A stretch of 51,823 nucleotides of DNA from an uncultured Anaerobutyricum sp. (GCF_934307085.1 NZ_CAKRCF010000019.1:1-51823); one strand, 5' to 3'. Shown: positions 25,604 to 34,612, counted from the stretch's first letter. Notes: a model not told the origin generated them from the sequence alone. Made by a program: numbers and translations.

Positions 25604-26881
25604 CTAAACAGTCATATTTTGTTTCTGTTTCGCTAATACAAGCCCTTTTTCCACATAGTTTTCCTGATATTCTTTCCTAATCTGCCATGCATATCGTTTT
25701 TCTGGATCAACAAATTTCTCATATTCAAAATCTAAGATTTGTTGAACTTCGTCCATTTTAAGGCCCTGATAGAACTCTTTCATCCAACCGATAACTTTTA
25801 ATGCTTCATGTACGATGGAACGAGCCCTTTTCTCTGTACGGGCAATCTTTACTGTTTTTAAATCGTAATGAGCTGCATTTTTAAAGTTCTGTACAGCATT
25901 AACCTGGTCTTTTTTAGAAACATACCAGGATGGCATTGTCGCAAGCCATACAATTAAAAGCTGGGCAAACTTCACATCTCTTACGTCAATACCTGCTTTT
26001 GTCAACGGATTTAAATCAAACATACGAAGTTCGATATGATTAATTCCATTTTTTCTTAATGACATGAGATTGTTTTTCCCTGCCGGTTTTAGACGAATTG
26101 GATAATACAGTTCTGATGGTGCTTTTAGTAAGCCATTTTTAACATACTTTTCGATGGAATCCACATAGGAATCAATATCGCTGTAATCAAAGGTCGGTGG
26201 AAATTCATTCCAGTAACCAAGCTCACTGCATCTTACTGAACTTAATCCTGTAAAAATGCTTTTTCCGTAAACACCTTTTTCCATAAAAGAACTGTCCACG
26301 ATTGGACTTGCAGCCGTAACTGCTACTAAAATCCAGCCATATACAGCCATTTTCTGTGCCAGCTCTAAATATAGCTTATTTTTATATTTCATAAAATCGG
26401 GTTCAGACTGTAAGGTAAAATCAGCCTTTAACAAATCTTCTGAAAAAGAAAAATTCACATGACTCCCTGAAAATGTCATCTTATAACGTCCGTATTTATC
26501 GGAAAGATATTCACGATATACTGTTTTATGAGCATCTTCCCCATCAAACTTTGCAACCGGCACATCTTTTTCCCCACTAATATATGGAGGATTAGAAAAC
26601 GGCCACAGCAATTCCGGTTCTGGAAGCGTCTTTAACTTTTCCTGAATTCTTCTGGTATGTCCTTCTAATTCTTCAATTGCCGCCTCAATACTTTCGTTTA
26701 CCCCTGTGTTAATTTCGGTCTGGTTTTCACTGAAATCCCTTACGATATGTGCATCTCCTGGAAAAGGATGTATCGTCTGTGAAAGCGTACCATCTTCTAA
26801 AACACGCAGACTTTCCATCTCGATTCCAAACGCACCATCTAATAAATGTTCTCTTATATACTCATTTTCAATATGCAGCAT
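25604..26881 (-). CDS. Glutamate-cysteine ligase, GshF N-domain type
   Basis: 425 residues. The sequence resembles the ligase domain of GshF/GshA: FGIEMESLRVLEDGTLSQT, DFSENQTEINT, LLWPFSNPPYI, MTFSGSHVNFSFS and ELRMFDLNPL. It would join glutamate (gamma-carboxyl) to cysteine with ATP. The ATP-grasp domain that makes GshF bifunctional is absent, and no gshB lies in the window. The start overlaps the stop of the upstream gene in a TAATG, so the two are translationally coupled. The final product may be gamma-glutamylcysteine or a related peptide. Confidence 0.85.
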   Translation of the reverse strand: MLHIENEYIREHLLDGAFGIEMESLRVLEDGTLSQTIHPFPGDAHIVRDFSENQTEINTGVNESIEAAIEELEGHTRRIQEKLKTLPEPELLWPFSNPPYISGEKDVPVAKFDGEDAHKTVYREYLSDKYGRYKMTFSGSHVNFSFSEDLLKADFTLQSEPDFMKYKNKLYLELAQKMAVYGWILVAVTAASPIVDSSFMEKGVYGKSIFTGLSSVRCSELGYWNEFPPTFDYSDIDSYVDSIEKYVKNGLLKAPSELYYPIRLKPAGKNNLMSLRKNGINHIELRMFDLNPLTKAGIDVRDVKFAQLLIVWLATMPSWYVSKKDQVNAVQNFKNAAHYDLKTVKIARTEKRARSIVHEALKVIGWMKEFYQGLKMDEVQQILDFEYEKFVDPEKRYAWQIRKEYQENYVEKGLVLAKQKQNMTV

Positions 26882-28260
26882 TACAGCCCTCCATACTCTT
26901 CGATATAATCCTCCAGTGATTTTCCATTCGCCATTCCTTCTGCCATTTGTCTGCCCGGACTCAAAAGTTTCTCCGCTCTAGGATATAATGGCTTAATAAA
27001 ATGTTCTTCGCCATAGCCTCTTTTCTTTAATCCATCTTCTGCAAGTTCTACAATAGAAACAAGCTGTGAAGAAACCTTTTTCCAGTTAAAAATATCCGCT
27101 TTTTTCTGTCTGTTAAACATTCTTCTTAATTCAGAAGCATTATATCCATTATGATAAATAGAAGTATCTTTCTCTAAAATTTCTGAAAGTGCTTCTACAT
27201 TCTCCATAAGTCCGGCGTGCAATGCTCCAGAAGCCATTATCTCACCTACCGGCTGCTCACATATACTTCGAAATTCCACTGTTCCACGGAATGTCAAATC
27301 TTCAAACTTAAACGAACGCAAATACTGCAAATCAGAAATCTCTGGATGAAATGTAATCTCACGATATTCATTTCCATCAAAGTATTCTCCTTTTACCCGG
27401 TCAGAAGAAAAATATTTACTTAAAATCATTGGAGGAAAATTAATATACTTTCCTTCTCTTTCTACACAGTATAAACTCATACTCTTTATGTATCGAACAA
27501 TTTCATCTGTCGTATCAAATGTAATATTATACATATCTACATTATGACGATTCAAGCCATGAAGACTATTACGCCAGAAATTGTCTCTGCTACATAAAAT
27601 CTCCGCATTTTCTCCCCATAAAGAGTTCGCTAAAATTAATGACTTAAACGGTTCTAACTTTGTAAATGTATTTAGCATTGGGACGATCTGTTGTTCTTCT
27701 ACATCAAGCTGAATCTGACTTGCACAGGAAAACAGCCCAAAATTCGGATAAGTATGAAATGGAATACTATTACCATATTTTTTATAAGAAGACAGGTGAT
27801 GAAGTAACATTCGATATCGTTCACTTACTACTGGTATATTCTGATTCACTGCATAACGTGGATTAATGCCCATACCCGTCAGCATATGGCCTTCTTTACG
27901 CAGTTCCTTCTGTATATAAGTATAATACTGACAGAATCTTTTGTACAGCACATTCATATCTTCCTCTTTTCCAAAGGAAAATTCGAGCGTATTATAACTA
28001 CAATCATAAGACAGCCCATCTCCTGTCCTGTCATCTACTGCCAAATAAATATTTCCATCGTCATCTCTGCTTATATTGGAAAATGAAAATGCATCAATAA
28101 ATCTGCCGGTCACCTGATGAATCACTTCAAAATTCACCGGTTCTTTTTTCCTATTCACAAGCGGCAGTTCAAACTCCAAACCAGCTAAACGGGTTCTCTT
28201 TCTTCTAGTTGGCACAATATAACGATTATAAATTGCCTCCTCTAATACAGAACGCTCCAT
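26881..28260 (-). CDS. Second glutamate-cysteine ligase-like enzyme (GCS2/EgtA-like)
   Basis: 459 residues, only distantly related to the next gene. Motifs are LAGLEFELPLVN (the acidic metal site), SYDCSYNTLEFSFG, SCASQIQLDVEE (substrate strand) and GTVEFRSICEQPVGE near the C-terminus. These fit the GCS2-like carboxylate-amine ligase superfamily. Having two different members coupled by TAATG suggests they make two bonds in one product, or work as a complex. The gene stands about 90 nt from hairpin element D, which would be its upstream boundary. Confidence 0.75.
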   Translation of the reverse strand: MERSVLEEAIYNRYIVPTRRKRTRLAGLEFELPLVNRKKEPVNFEVIHQVTGRFIDAFSFSNISRDDDGNIYLAVDDRTGDGLSYDCSYNTLEFSFGKEEDMNVLYKRFCQYYTYIQKELRKEGHMLTGMGINPRYAVNQNIPVVSERYRMLLHHLSSYKKYGNSIPFHTYPNFGLFSCASQIQLDVEEQQIVPMLNTFTKLEPFKSLILANSLWGENAEILCSRDNFWRNSLHGLNRHNVDMYNITFDTTDEIVRYIKSMSLYCVEREGKYINFPPMILSKYFSSDRVKGEYFDGNEYREITFHPEISDLQYLRSFKFEDLTFRGTVEFRSICEQPVGEIMASGALHAGLMENVEALSEILEKDTSIYHNGYNASELRRMFNRQKKADIFNWKKVSSQLVSIVELAEDGLKKRGYGEEHFIKPLYPRAEKLLSPGRQMAEGMANGKSLEDYIEEYGGL

Positions 28261-28350
28261 AGGACTGCCTCCTTTCTATACCCTTTAAGAATTACATATT
28301 TTCTTTTATACCACAGATTTCATAGTTTTTCCATAGAAATTGTATTAATA

Positions 28351-28524
28351 TTTAATTCATTAGGCAAACAATGGACAAAGTCCGACAATTGTATATAGAG
28401 CCGCTATGAAAGTTTCCCGCGTAGAAAATACCTCTTCCAGTATTTTTACTTGCTCTAATATCACAGCGGCTCTATATACAATTGTCGGACTTCTATGCTT
28501 GGGTTAAATTGGGTATGAATTAAA
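28351..28524 (-). repeat. Hairpin element D, variant core, after sorC
   Basis: Terminal repeats TTTAATTCAT (28351-28360) and ATGAATTAAA (28515-28524); the latter begins right after the sorC stop. A perfect 26-bp stem (28380-28405 with 28465-28490) carries an interior that lacks the class I motifs. On the sorC strand it has its own small stem AAAATAC / GTATTTT. Same ends, different core. Confidence 0.7.
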
Positions 28525-29481
28525 TCAGCCTTCCATCGGATTATGCCTTACTATTAATTCTGCAGTTGGTTCGTCAATATAGAGGCTATCTACAAGTCCA
28601 CCTCGAAGTGCTGCCGTTATAATCTTCTCTTTCTCTTTTCCCACGGCAACAACCAGCTTGTTTGGAATCTTTTTAATCGTTTCAAGGGAAGCTCCTACCA
28701 CACGGGCATCTATCTTTTTATCAAAGAGTTCTCCGTTCTGTTTTATAAAGTGGGAACAACAATCGCCTACCGCTCCTCTTCTATTGAAATCTTTATAATC
28801 ATTTTCATCGATAAGTCCCATTTCATATACAATGGACGGACGTTCTAAATTGCCTACGGAATATACTGCGGTCTGACAGACTTCTGCCATTTCAAGGATT
28901 TCATGAATCTGCGGGTCTTTTTTCAGGGCATCAACAATTGAGTCTTCTGCTACCATTGCCGGTGCAGGAATCTGATAACCTGTTCCACCTACACTATCTA
29001 CAAAACGCTTTAACACATCTAAAGCCCCTGATTCAAAAATCGCTCTGGAAAATCCCCCAGTTAACTGAATGACAGATACACCGCTTCTCTTTATCTTCGG
29101 AAGCTGTTGTGCCAATACTGCAAGTGCATGCCCCCAAGTCACACCAATGACGCTGTCATTTTTTATGTAACGTGGTAGATCTTCTGCCAATGCTGCACAA
29201 ACATCCTGCATTAATATCTGCGAATTTCCCACTAAATCTGGCACGATAATCGCTCTTTTTATCGGAAATCTGGCAATTAATTCATTCTCTAAATTATCAT
29301 TTGCTAAAACAGAACCCTTAATGCGTACTTCTATAATCCCCATATCCATCGCATTCTTTAAAATACGACTTACAGAAGACTTACTAATTCCCTCTCTCGC
29401 CGCAATCTCTAACTGGTTATAATGTAACTCATAGTATAGCTTGGCAATTCGAATTGCCTGATTCATCTTTGCTGCATCCAT
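28525..29481 (-). CDS. SorC/DeoR-type sugar-binding transcriptional regulator
   Basis: 318 residues from the ATG at 29481, which has GGAGG about 10 nt upstream; the frame also has an ATG at 29511 whose extra codons contain that ribosome site. The N-terminal helix-turn-helix is LYYELHYNQLEIAAREGISKS. The sugar-phosphate-binding domain follows with VIGVTWGHALAVLAQQLP, VIQLTGG and GAVGDCCSHFI, as in the SorC family. A perfect 25-bp palindrome over its promoter suggests autoregulation. It stands between cstA upstream and the glutamate-cysteine ligase genes downstream, each separated by a hairpin element, so its targets are not obvious. Confidence 0.9.
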   Translation of the reverse strand: MDAAKMNQAIRIAKLYYELHYNQLEIAAREGISKSSVSRILKNAMDMGIIEVRIKGSVLANDNLENELIARFPIKRAIIVPDLVGNSQILMQDVCAALAEDLPRYIKNDSVIGVTWGHALAVLAQQLPKIKRSGVSVIQLTGGFSRAIFESGALDVLKRFVDSVGGTGYQIPAPAMVAEDSIVDALKKDPQIHEILEMAEVCQTAVYSVGNLERPSIVYEMGLIDENDYKDFNRRGAVGDCCSHFIKQNGELFDKKIDARVVGASLETIKKIPNKLVVAVGKEKEKIITAALRGGLVDSLYIDEPTAELIVRHNPMEG

Positions 29482-29530
29482 CTTCTCTCTTCCTCCAAGC
29501 TTCTTCTCCAAATATGGCTTTAAATTCTAC

Positions 29531-29577
29531 TTATAATCTTAATTTAAGATTATAATTTCTATACCCACAGAAGTCAA
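29531..29577 (-). promoter_or_regulatory. sorC promoter with 25-bp palindromic operator
   Basis: Minus-strand TTGACT (plus 29572-29577), a 17-nt spacer and TATAAT (plus 29549-29554). A perfect palindrome with 12-bp arms around one base (29531-29555; arm TTATAATCTTAA) covers the -10 and the start of transcription, 50 nt ahead of the gene. Confidence 0.75.
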
Positions 29578-29650
29578 GGTGGGCTAATTTGATTCTGTAG
29601 GCAAATAGATGAACGATTAAAAGACGATACTCCCCAATTTTTCCCCGTAT

Positions 29651-29836
29651 AAATTTAATTCATTTCTTAATATAGCCATTGTCAAAAGTCAGGTAACAAA
29701 ATAATCCCTATTTGTGACCTCGGAGCAGGTGTTGAACACGCACATATAAGCAAGTATTTAACACCTGCGACTAAAGTCATAAATAGGGATTATTTTATTA
29801 TCTAGCTTCGTCTATCCGTCTTAACAAATTAAATTT
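29651..29836 (-). repeat. Hairpin element E, class I, after cstA
   Basis: Terminal repeats AAATTTAATT (29651-29660) and AATTAAATTT (29827-29836); the latter contains the cstA stop codon. The stem of 19 bp (29698-29716 with 29778-29796, one G-U) differs in sequence from the other copies. In the cstA sense the core is TTTATGACTTTAGTCGCAGG, an inner stem of eight perfect pairs (CAGGTGTT / AACACCTG), and GCTCCGAGGTCACAAA. Confidence 0.8.
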
Positions 29837-31526
29837 CCGAATTCTTCTTTGAGGCAAAGTAAGCTCTTAATGAATTTACCACGATAATTACACCAAGTAT
29901 CATCAGTAAAATGGCGATAATCAACTGTAAGCCTTCTACTAAGAATGTTGCGGAACCAGTGGAAAATGCCTGTACAAGAGAAACTGTTCTCTCGACTAAT
30001 GCTGTTCCTGTTACACAAAGCATAATGATAAGTGGTGGGAAAAGCATTTTGTTGCTTCGTCCGGTTACTTTTAAGAATACACAAAGTGTTACTAATACTA
30101 ATGCAGATAATAGCTGGTTGGCTGAACCAAATAGTGGCCAGATATTTGCATAACCGATTTTTGTTAATACAAATGCAGCAGCTAAAGTAATGATTGTTGA
30201 GAAATATGTATTACATAAAACTTTTCTCCATCCTTCTGTATGTTCCATATCATCGACACTGAATAATTCCTGGAAACTCATTCGGCCAATTCGTGCTACG
30301 GCATCTAAGCTTGTAAGTGCTAATGCAGATACACACATTGTCATGAAGCATTGTGCTACATATACTGGAATTCCAAACATTTCAAAGAATCCGGCTACAC
30401 CGCTTGAGAATACCTGAAATGGTGTTCCATCTGCAGGAGTTCCGTTTGCAGAAGCCGCTGCTCCCGCTACACATAAAGCGATGACTGCAAGTAAACTTTC
30501 TAATACCATTGCACCATAACCGACTTTTAACATATCTTTTTCATTGGATACTGTCTTTGAGGAAGTTCCAGAAGATACCAAGCTGTGGAATCCAGAAACA
30601 GCTCCGCAGGCAACAGTTACAAATAATATAGGGAATAAATCGCCAAGCTGGTCATTATGGAATCCTGTAAATACTGGAAGATTCATTGTTGGATGTGCAA
30701 CAAATAATCCGATAACTGCTCCTGCAATCATTCCAATAAACATATAGGTTGTCATCGCATCACGAGGCTGTTTTAACAACCACATTGGAAGTACTGCTGC
30801 AAAGAAAATGTAAACAAATGTAATATATGTCCAACCGTCTTTTCCTAATGTAATCGGCATTGTCATACCAATCTCAAGTGCTGCTACAGTACAAATTAAG
30901 CCAACGACAGTTTCCTTCCATCCTGTCAGATGAAGATGCTTATGCAGTAAACCAAAAAGCATTGCAAATGCAATAAATAAAAGAGAAATTGTTCCTGCTG
31001 CTCCATTTGTTTTTGCTGCATCGGAAAGTGCAATCACACCATTGGCATCTACAGTATAAGCATTAAATGTTCCTGCTACCATATCAGCAAACGCTGCAAT
31101 AACAATTAAAGTAAATAACCAACAAAAAATAAGGAATAACTTTCTTCCGAGCTTACCGATATATTTTTCAATCAGAAGTCCCATAGACTTACCGTCATTT
31201 TTCACACTGGCATATAATGCTCCAAAGTCCGTAACTGCTCCAAAGAAAATACCTCCAATTAATACCCATAAAAGTACTGGAAGCCAGCCAAATACTGCTG
31301 CCTGAATGGCACCAGTTACAGGACCTGCTCCCGCAATAGATGAAAACTGATGACTGAACACTGTCCATCCGTCCGTTGGCACATAATCCTGTCCATCTTC
31401 AAACTTATGAGCTGGTGTTTCTGCTTTGGGGTCAATTCCCCATTTTTTAGAAAGCCACCGTCCATAAAATACATATGCAACCGTCAATAAAACAGTAGCA
31501 ATTAAAACAATGACTAATGTATTCAT
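29829..31526 (-). CDS. cstA: CstA-family carbon starvation / peptide or pyruvate transporter
   Basis: 565 residues with about 16 membrane segments. CstA signatures are GWTVFSHQFSSIAGAGPVTGA, GAVTDFGALYASVKNDGKS and FGSANQLLSALVL. The family takes up pyruvate or small peptides, mainly when preferred carbon runs low. The short form here (about 565 against about 700 in E. coli) is usual in Clostridia. Transcription starts from a good promoter, and a 13-bp inverted repeat lies between it and the ribosome site. The final codons (E-I-stop) lie in hairpin element E. Confidence 0.92.
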   Translation of the reverse strand: MNTLVIVLIATVLLTVAYVFYGRWLSKKWGIDPKAETPAHKFEDGQDYVPTDGWTVFSHQFSSIAGAGPVTGAIQAAVFGWLPVLLWVLIGGIFFGAVTDFGALYASVKNDGKSMGLLIEKYIGKLGRKLFLIFCWLFTLIVIAAFADMVAGTFNAYTVDANGVIALSDAAKTNGAAGTISLLFIAFAMLFGLLHKHLHLTGWKETVVGLICTVAALEIGMTMPITLGKDGWTYITFVYIFFAAVLPMWLLKQPRDAMTTYMFIGMIAGAVIGLFVAHPTMNLPVFTGFHNDQLGDLFPILFVTVACGAVSGFHSLVSSGTSSKTVSNEKDMLKVGYGAMVLESLLAVIALCVAGAAASANGTPADGTPFQVFSSGVAGFFEMFGIPVYVAQCFMTMCVSALALTSLDAVARIGRMSFQELFSVDDMEHTEGWRKVLCNTYFSTIITLAAAFVLTKIGYANIWPLFGSANQLLSALVLVTLCVFLKVTGRSNKMLFPPLIIMLCVTGTALVERTVSLVQAFSTGSATFLVEGLQLIIAILLMILGVIIVVNSLRAYFASKKNSEI

Positions 31527-31540
31527 TTTTGTCCTCTCCT

Positions 31541-31606
31541 TTCATGTATACAACACCAATTCTTGTATACATGAAGTTTTATAGTCCTTTTCCTTCATTT
31601 TGTCAA
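31541..31606 (-). promoter_or_regulatory. cstA promoter with 13-bp inverted repeat in the leader
   Basis: Minus-strand TTGACA (plus 31601-31606), a 17-nt spacer and TATAAA (plus 31578-31583). TTCATGTATACAA (31541-31553) and its exact inverse (31563-31575) cover the transcription start and the leader up to the GGAGAGG ribosome site. It may be a DNA operator, an RNA hairpin, or both. Confidence 0.75.
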
Positions 31607-31978
31607 TATTTTTTCTAATTTTTCTTGCATTTTTAGAGAAACAAATAAATTTTTAAACAAATTAGCTTCATTTTTATATCTACATTCAAAAAGCTCTGCA
31701 CTTTTTTAAGCAAAAAAATATATCCTCTTTCAGGAAAGTAAGCCGAAATTCCCTGTAACTTAATTTACAGCTACTTCGCAAAAACTAACTTTTCTCATTT
31801 AACCTATATATCTGTAAAGAAAACTTATTTTTTACTTAAAAGACAATAACACAAAAGAACTGAAAATCTAATCTCAATAATTAAATTACTGAGGTAAAAT
31901 TTCCAGTTCTTTTGTGCGCTATATAAACTCCATTTAACTTATATGACATTATCAAATTTAATATTTTTCAAACATACT
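31607..31978. other. AT-rich interval with terminator of the phospholipase-like gene
   Basis: No gene. CACAAAAGAACTG (31850-31862) is inverted exactly at 31904-31916. Read on the minus strand it ends in TTTTGTGTTATTGTCTTTT, a plausible terminator for the gene ending at 31979. A copy of the AGAGCGTGTTTGAAAAA repeat (31964-31983) overlaps that gene's stop codon. Confidence 0.55.
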
Positions 31979-32572
31979 CTAAGAAACAAATCCTGTCATT
32001 ATTCCAACTTTTTTCCTCACCCATCCCATAAAATGAGCAAACTCTCTTTTTCTCACAAAAATCTCAGCATAACAATTCAATATCTCAGAGACCATCTGAC
32101 GCATATATGCCATATCATTCTCATAACACATTTCCTGTAAAAGATATCTGTCATGAAGTTCCTGAAGTCTCTCCTCCACCTGAGTTGCAGAATTAAGCTT
32201 TTTACATAGAGGCTGTGACATCTTCTCTAAAACTCCTTCTCTCATCCACTTTGTCATCTTCTTCTCATAAGCATAATGTTCCGGAATTGTTCCCTGAAAG
32301 TTTGTATTATGTGGATAAGTAAAATAATCTTCTACATAATGAAGCATCCAACCAAGTTTTAAATAAGAAAAACTTCCACCTCTTCCTTTTTCCTCTAAAG
32401 CTTTCATCTGTTCCGTAATATGTTCAAATGTTGCTTCCCACGTATGCCCTGTCAGATAAGTATACACCATCAAATCAGGTAATATACTTCCAATCAGTAA
32501 TGCCGCCCTATGTGTTCCGTGTACATTTCCTGATAACGATTTTGTGATGACTAAATGTCCAATTTTATCCAT
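31979..32572 (-). CDS. Zinc-dependent phospholipase C-like protein
   Basis: 197 residues from the ATG at 32572, preceded by GGGAGG; the frame is open to 32614 without a second ribosome site. IGHLVITKSL, GTHRAALLIGSILPDLMVYT and LGWMLHYVEDYFTYPHN place His and Asp residues as in the PF00882 zinc-phospholipase C fold. It has no signal peptide, unlike the toxins of that fold, so a cytoplasmic hydrolase of unknown substrate is more likely. It is monocistronic. Its TAG stop is part of an AGAGYRTGTTTGAAAAA repeat. Confidence 0.8.
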   Translation of the reverse strand: MDKIGHLVITKSLSGNVHGTHRAALLIGSILPDLMVYTYLTGHTWEATFEHITEQMKALEEKGRGGSFSYLKLGWMLHYVEDYFTYPHNTNFQGTIPEHYAYEKKMTKWMREGVLEKMSQPLCKKLNSATQVEERLQELHDRYLLQEMCYENDMAYMRQMVSEILNCYAEIFVRKREFAHFMGWVRKKVGIMTGFVS

Positions 32573-32873
32573 TGAATCCTCCCTATTTTCTTTGGATATA
32601 ATATGCTTTTCCATTGAAAACTATTTTGTTAAACGCTTCTCAAAACACAGTATATCACAATTTCACAAAATATTTCTAATCAATATTTTCTTATCCCATT
32701 ACATAATGACTATCTATTATTATACACGTTCTTTGCCCTTTGTTTATTAAATTCACTTTATTGTAAGAAATATTTAAAAACTTATATGTGTTCTATGTTT
32801 ATCTCCATCTGCGTTGTTAGCAACTATTTATACAGCAAATAATAATGTTAAAATCTTCATATTCGTCCGCGCC
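32573..32873. other. AT-rich divergent interval
   Basis: Lies between the phospholipase-like gene (minus) and bioB (plus). No ORF with a ribosome site was seen. It should hold the phospholipase-like promoter, but I cannot choose one. Confidence 0.3.
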
Positions 32874-32923
32874 TTATTGTCAACCCGTATTTTTATTATA
32901 GTTGACAATATATTTTTGCCATG
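32874..32923 (+). promoter_or_regulatory. BirA operator and bioB promoter
   Basis: TATTGTCAAC (32874-32883) and its perfect inverse GTTGACAATA (32900-32909), 16 bp apart, match the BirA biotin-operator pattern of Firmicutes. The right half contains a perfect -35 TTGACA (32901-32906). After 17 nt, TAAATT serves as the -10. Biotin-loaded BirA bound here would block polymerase. birA itself is not in the window. Confidence 0.85.
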
Positions 32924-33022
32924 ATAAATTAAAGAACAGGGAATTTTAAAAAATAAAAATGAAATAAGTATTATCGTAGTTTCATTTGGAAGCTATTTTA
33001 TAAAGTTAAGAAAGGATTCATT

Positions 33023-34027
33023 ATGAGTGACTCAGTAACTATCGACACAATCAAAAATATACTAACGGAAAATGTAAACAAAGAGTATTCTCTTTCACGT
33101 GAGGAGGCAATCGCCATTATGAACCTTCCTGAAAATGATATGTCTCTTCTTATGGAAATGGCGGGAAGTCTCCGTAAAAAATATAAGGGCAATCATGTAA
33201 GCATTCATCTTCTCACGAATGCACGCAGTGGAAACTGTTCTCAAAACTGTGCCTATTGTGCACAATCCTGCCGTTCTAAAGCAGAAATCGAAAAATATAA
33301 ATGGGTAAATGATGAGAAATTATACAGTGACAATACCTTTGTACACGATAATCATCTTTCCAGACATTGTATCGGTCTTAGTGGAATGAAGTTCACAGAC
33401 GCTGAAATTGAAGAATTAGCAGAAAAAATCCGTATTATGAAAGCGCAGGGAACTCACCTTTGCTGTTCTATCGGTTTTCTTACTGAAAAGCAGGCCTTAA
33501 TGTTAAAGGAAGCTGGCCTTGACCGAATCAATCATAACTTAAACAGCAGCCGCTCCTATTATCATAATATATGTACAACTCACACTTATGAACAGCGCGT
33601 AGATAATATCCATATGCTGCAAAGACTTGGCTTTGAGATTTGTAGTGGTGGAATTATCGGTATGGGCGAAAGCAAGGAAGATATCGTAGACATGCTTCTC
33701 GATCTCCGTGAAATCCAACCAGAAGCCCTTCCAATCAACTTTCTCCTCCCAATTCCAGGGACACCATTAGAGCATGCTGATACTTCTATTCTTACACCTG
33801 CTTACTGCATGAAAGTATTGTGTCTTGCCAGATTAATGGTGCCACAATCGGATATTCGTTGTGCTGCTGGAAGAGAAGTTTACTTCAAAGGTCGCGAAAA
33901 AGAACTTTTAAGTATCGTAGACTCTATCTTTGCTTCCGGTTATCTCACAGCAGATGGCCAGGGAATCTCGGATACAATAAAGACAATTACTGAGGCGGGA
34001 TTTGAATACGAAATCGAATCTGATTAA
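33023..34027 (+). CDS. bioB: Biotin synthase
   Basis: 334 residues. This radical-SAM enzyme inserts sulphur into dethiobiotin. The cluster motif is CSQNCAYCAQSC (Cys-x3-Cys-x2-Cys), with the adjacent SCRSKAEIEKYKWV of BioB and the later NHNLNSSRSYYHNICTTHTY, PINFLLPIPGTPLEH and RCAAGRE (the Arg/Cys ligands of the second cluster). AAAGGA precedes the ATG. It is not part of a bio operon here, so the host may import dethiobiotin or keep the other genes elsewhere. A class II hairpin element follows the stop codon. Confidence 0.95.
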   Translation: MSDSVTIDTIKNILTENVNKEYSLSREEAIAIMNLPENDMSLLMEMAGSLRKKYKGNHVSIHLLTNARSGNCSQNCAYCAQSCRSKAEIEKYKWVNDEKLYSDNTFVHDNHLSRHCIGLSGMKFTDAEIEELAEKIRIMKAQGTHLCCSIGFLTEKQALMLKEAGLDRINHNLNSSRSYYHNICTTHTYEQRVDNIHMLQRLGFEICSGGIIGMGESKEDIVDMLLDLREIQPEALPINFLLPIPGTPLEHADTSILTPAYCMKVLCLARLMVPQSDIRCAAGREVYFKGREKELLSIVDSIFASGYLTADGQGISDTIKTITEAGFEYEIESD

Positions 34028-34036
34028 TCCAGATTT

Positions 34037-34169
34037 GTGGAGCAAAACCGACGCCGCACTAAAAGAATTACCAGCCAGATCATCCTAAATAGCATTGAAA
34101 AGAAGGGAGTATTTTTTCCGAGTAATCCGGTTACAAACTCTTTTACAGTGGCGTCGGCTTTGCCTCTAC
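34037..34169 (+). repeat. Hairpin element G, class II, between bioB and the HPt gene
   Basis: A stem of about 19 bp joins GTGGAGCAAAACCGACGCC (34037-34055) to 34150-34169, followed by ACTAAAAG pairing with CTTTTACAGT. The interior contains CAGCCAGAT and ATTGAAAAGA (34094). These match the partial element at the right end of the window at nearly the same spacing. On the left it lies just after the bioB stop; the right end reaches the HPt stop codon region. Confidence 0.75.
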
Positions 34170-34180
34170 TTGCGGTAAAT

Positions 34181-34531
34181 TTACTCTAACCCCTTTATTG
34201 CGTTGACTGTTTTTTGGTATTTTTCTTCTACTTTTTTGAATAAGTCTTCACTTCCTGCAGTTTCTCTTCCTCTTAACTTCTCTGTGATTTCTGCACTTAC
34301 TTCATAAAGTTCATCAAATCCAAGGTTCAAACATACCCCTTTTAATGTATGTGCTGCACGAAAAGCTTCTTCACCATCCTGTTTTTCCAAATTTTCTTTT
34401 AAATTATTAAAGCTTGGGTCTTGCAAGAACTTTAATGCAAATCGCTCAATCATTGCTTCGCTTCCCATTCTCCCTAAAACACCCTCATAATCAGATCCCA
34501 TCTGTTCATAACATTCTTTTACTGTCATCAT
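34181..34531 (-). CDS. Histidine phosphotransfer (HPt) domain protein
   Basis: 116 residues, a single four-helix HPt domain. AFRAAHTLKGVCLNLGF carries the phosphorylatable His near residue 61. It has no other domain. It lies 81 nt downstream of the GGDEF-REC-HD-GYP gene, whose receiver domain is the likely phosphate partner. The donor kinase is not in this neighbourhood. Confidence 0.92.
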   Translation of the reverse strand: MMTVKECYEQMGSDYEGVLGRMGSEAMIERFALKFLQDPSFNNLKENLEKQDGEEAFRAAHTLKGVCLNLGFDELYEVSAEITEKLRGRETAGSEDLFKKVEEKYQKTVNAIKGLE

Positions 34532-34612
34532 ATTTCTCCTTAATTCTTTACACTCTTTCTATCCTACTTATTTTATCATTATAATTATTTTTTTTAACGC
34601 TTAAATGAAAAG

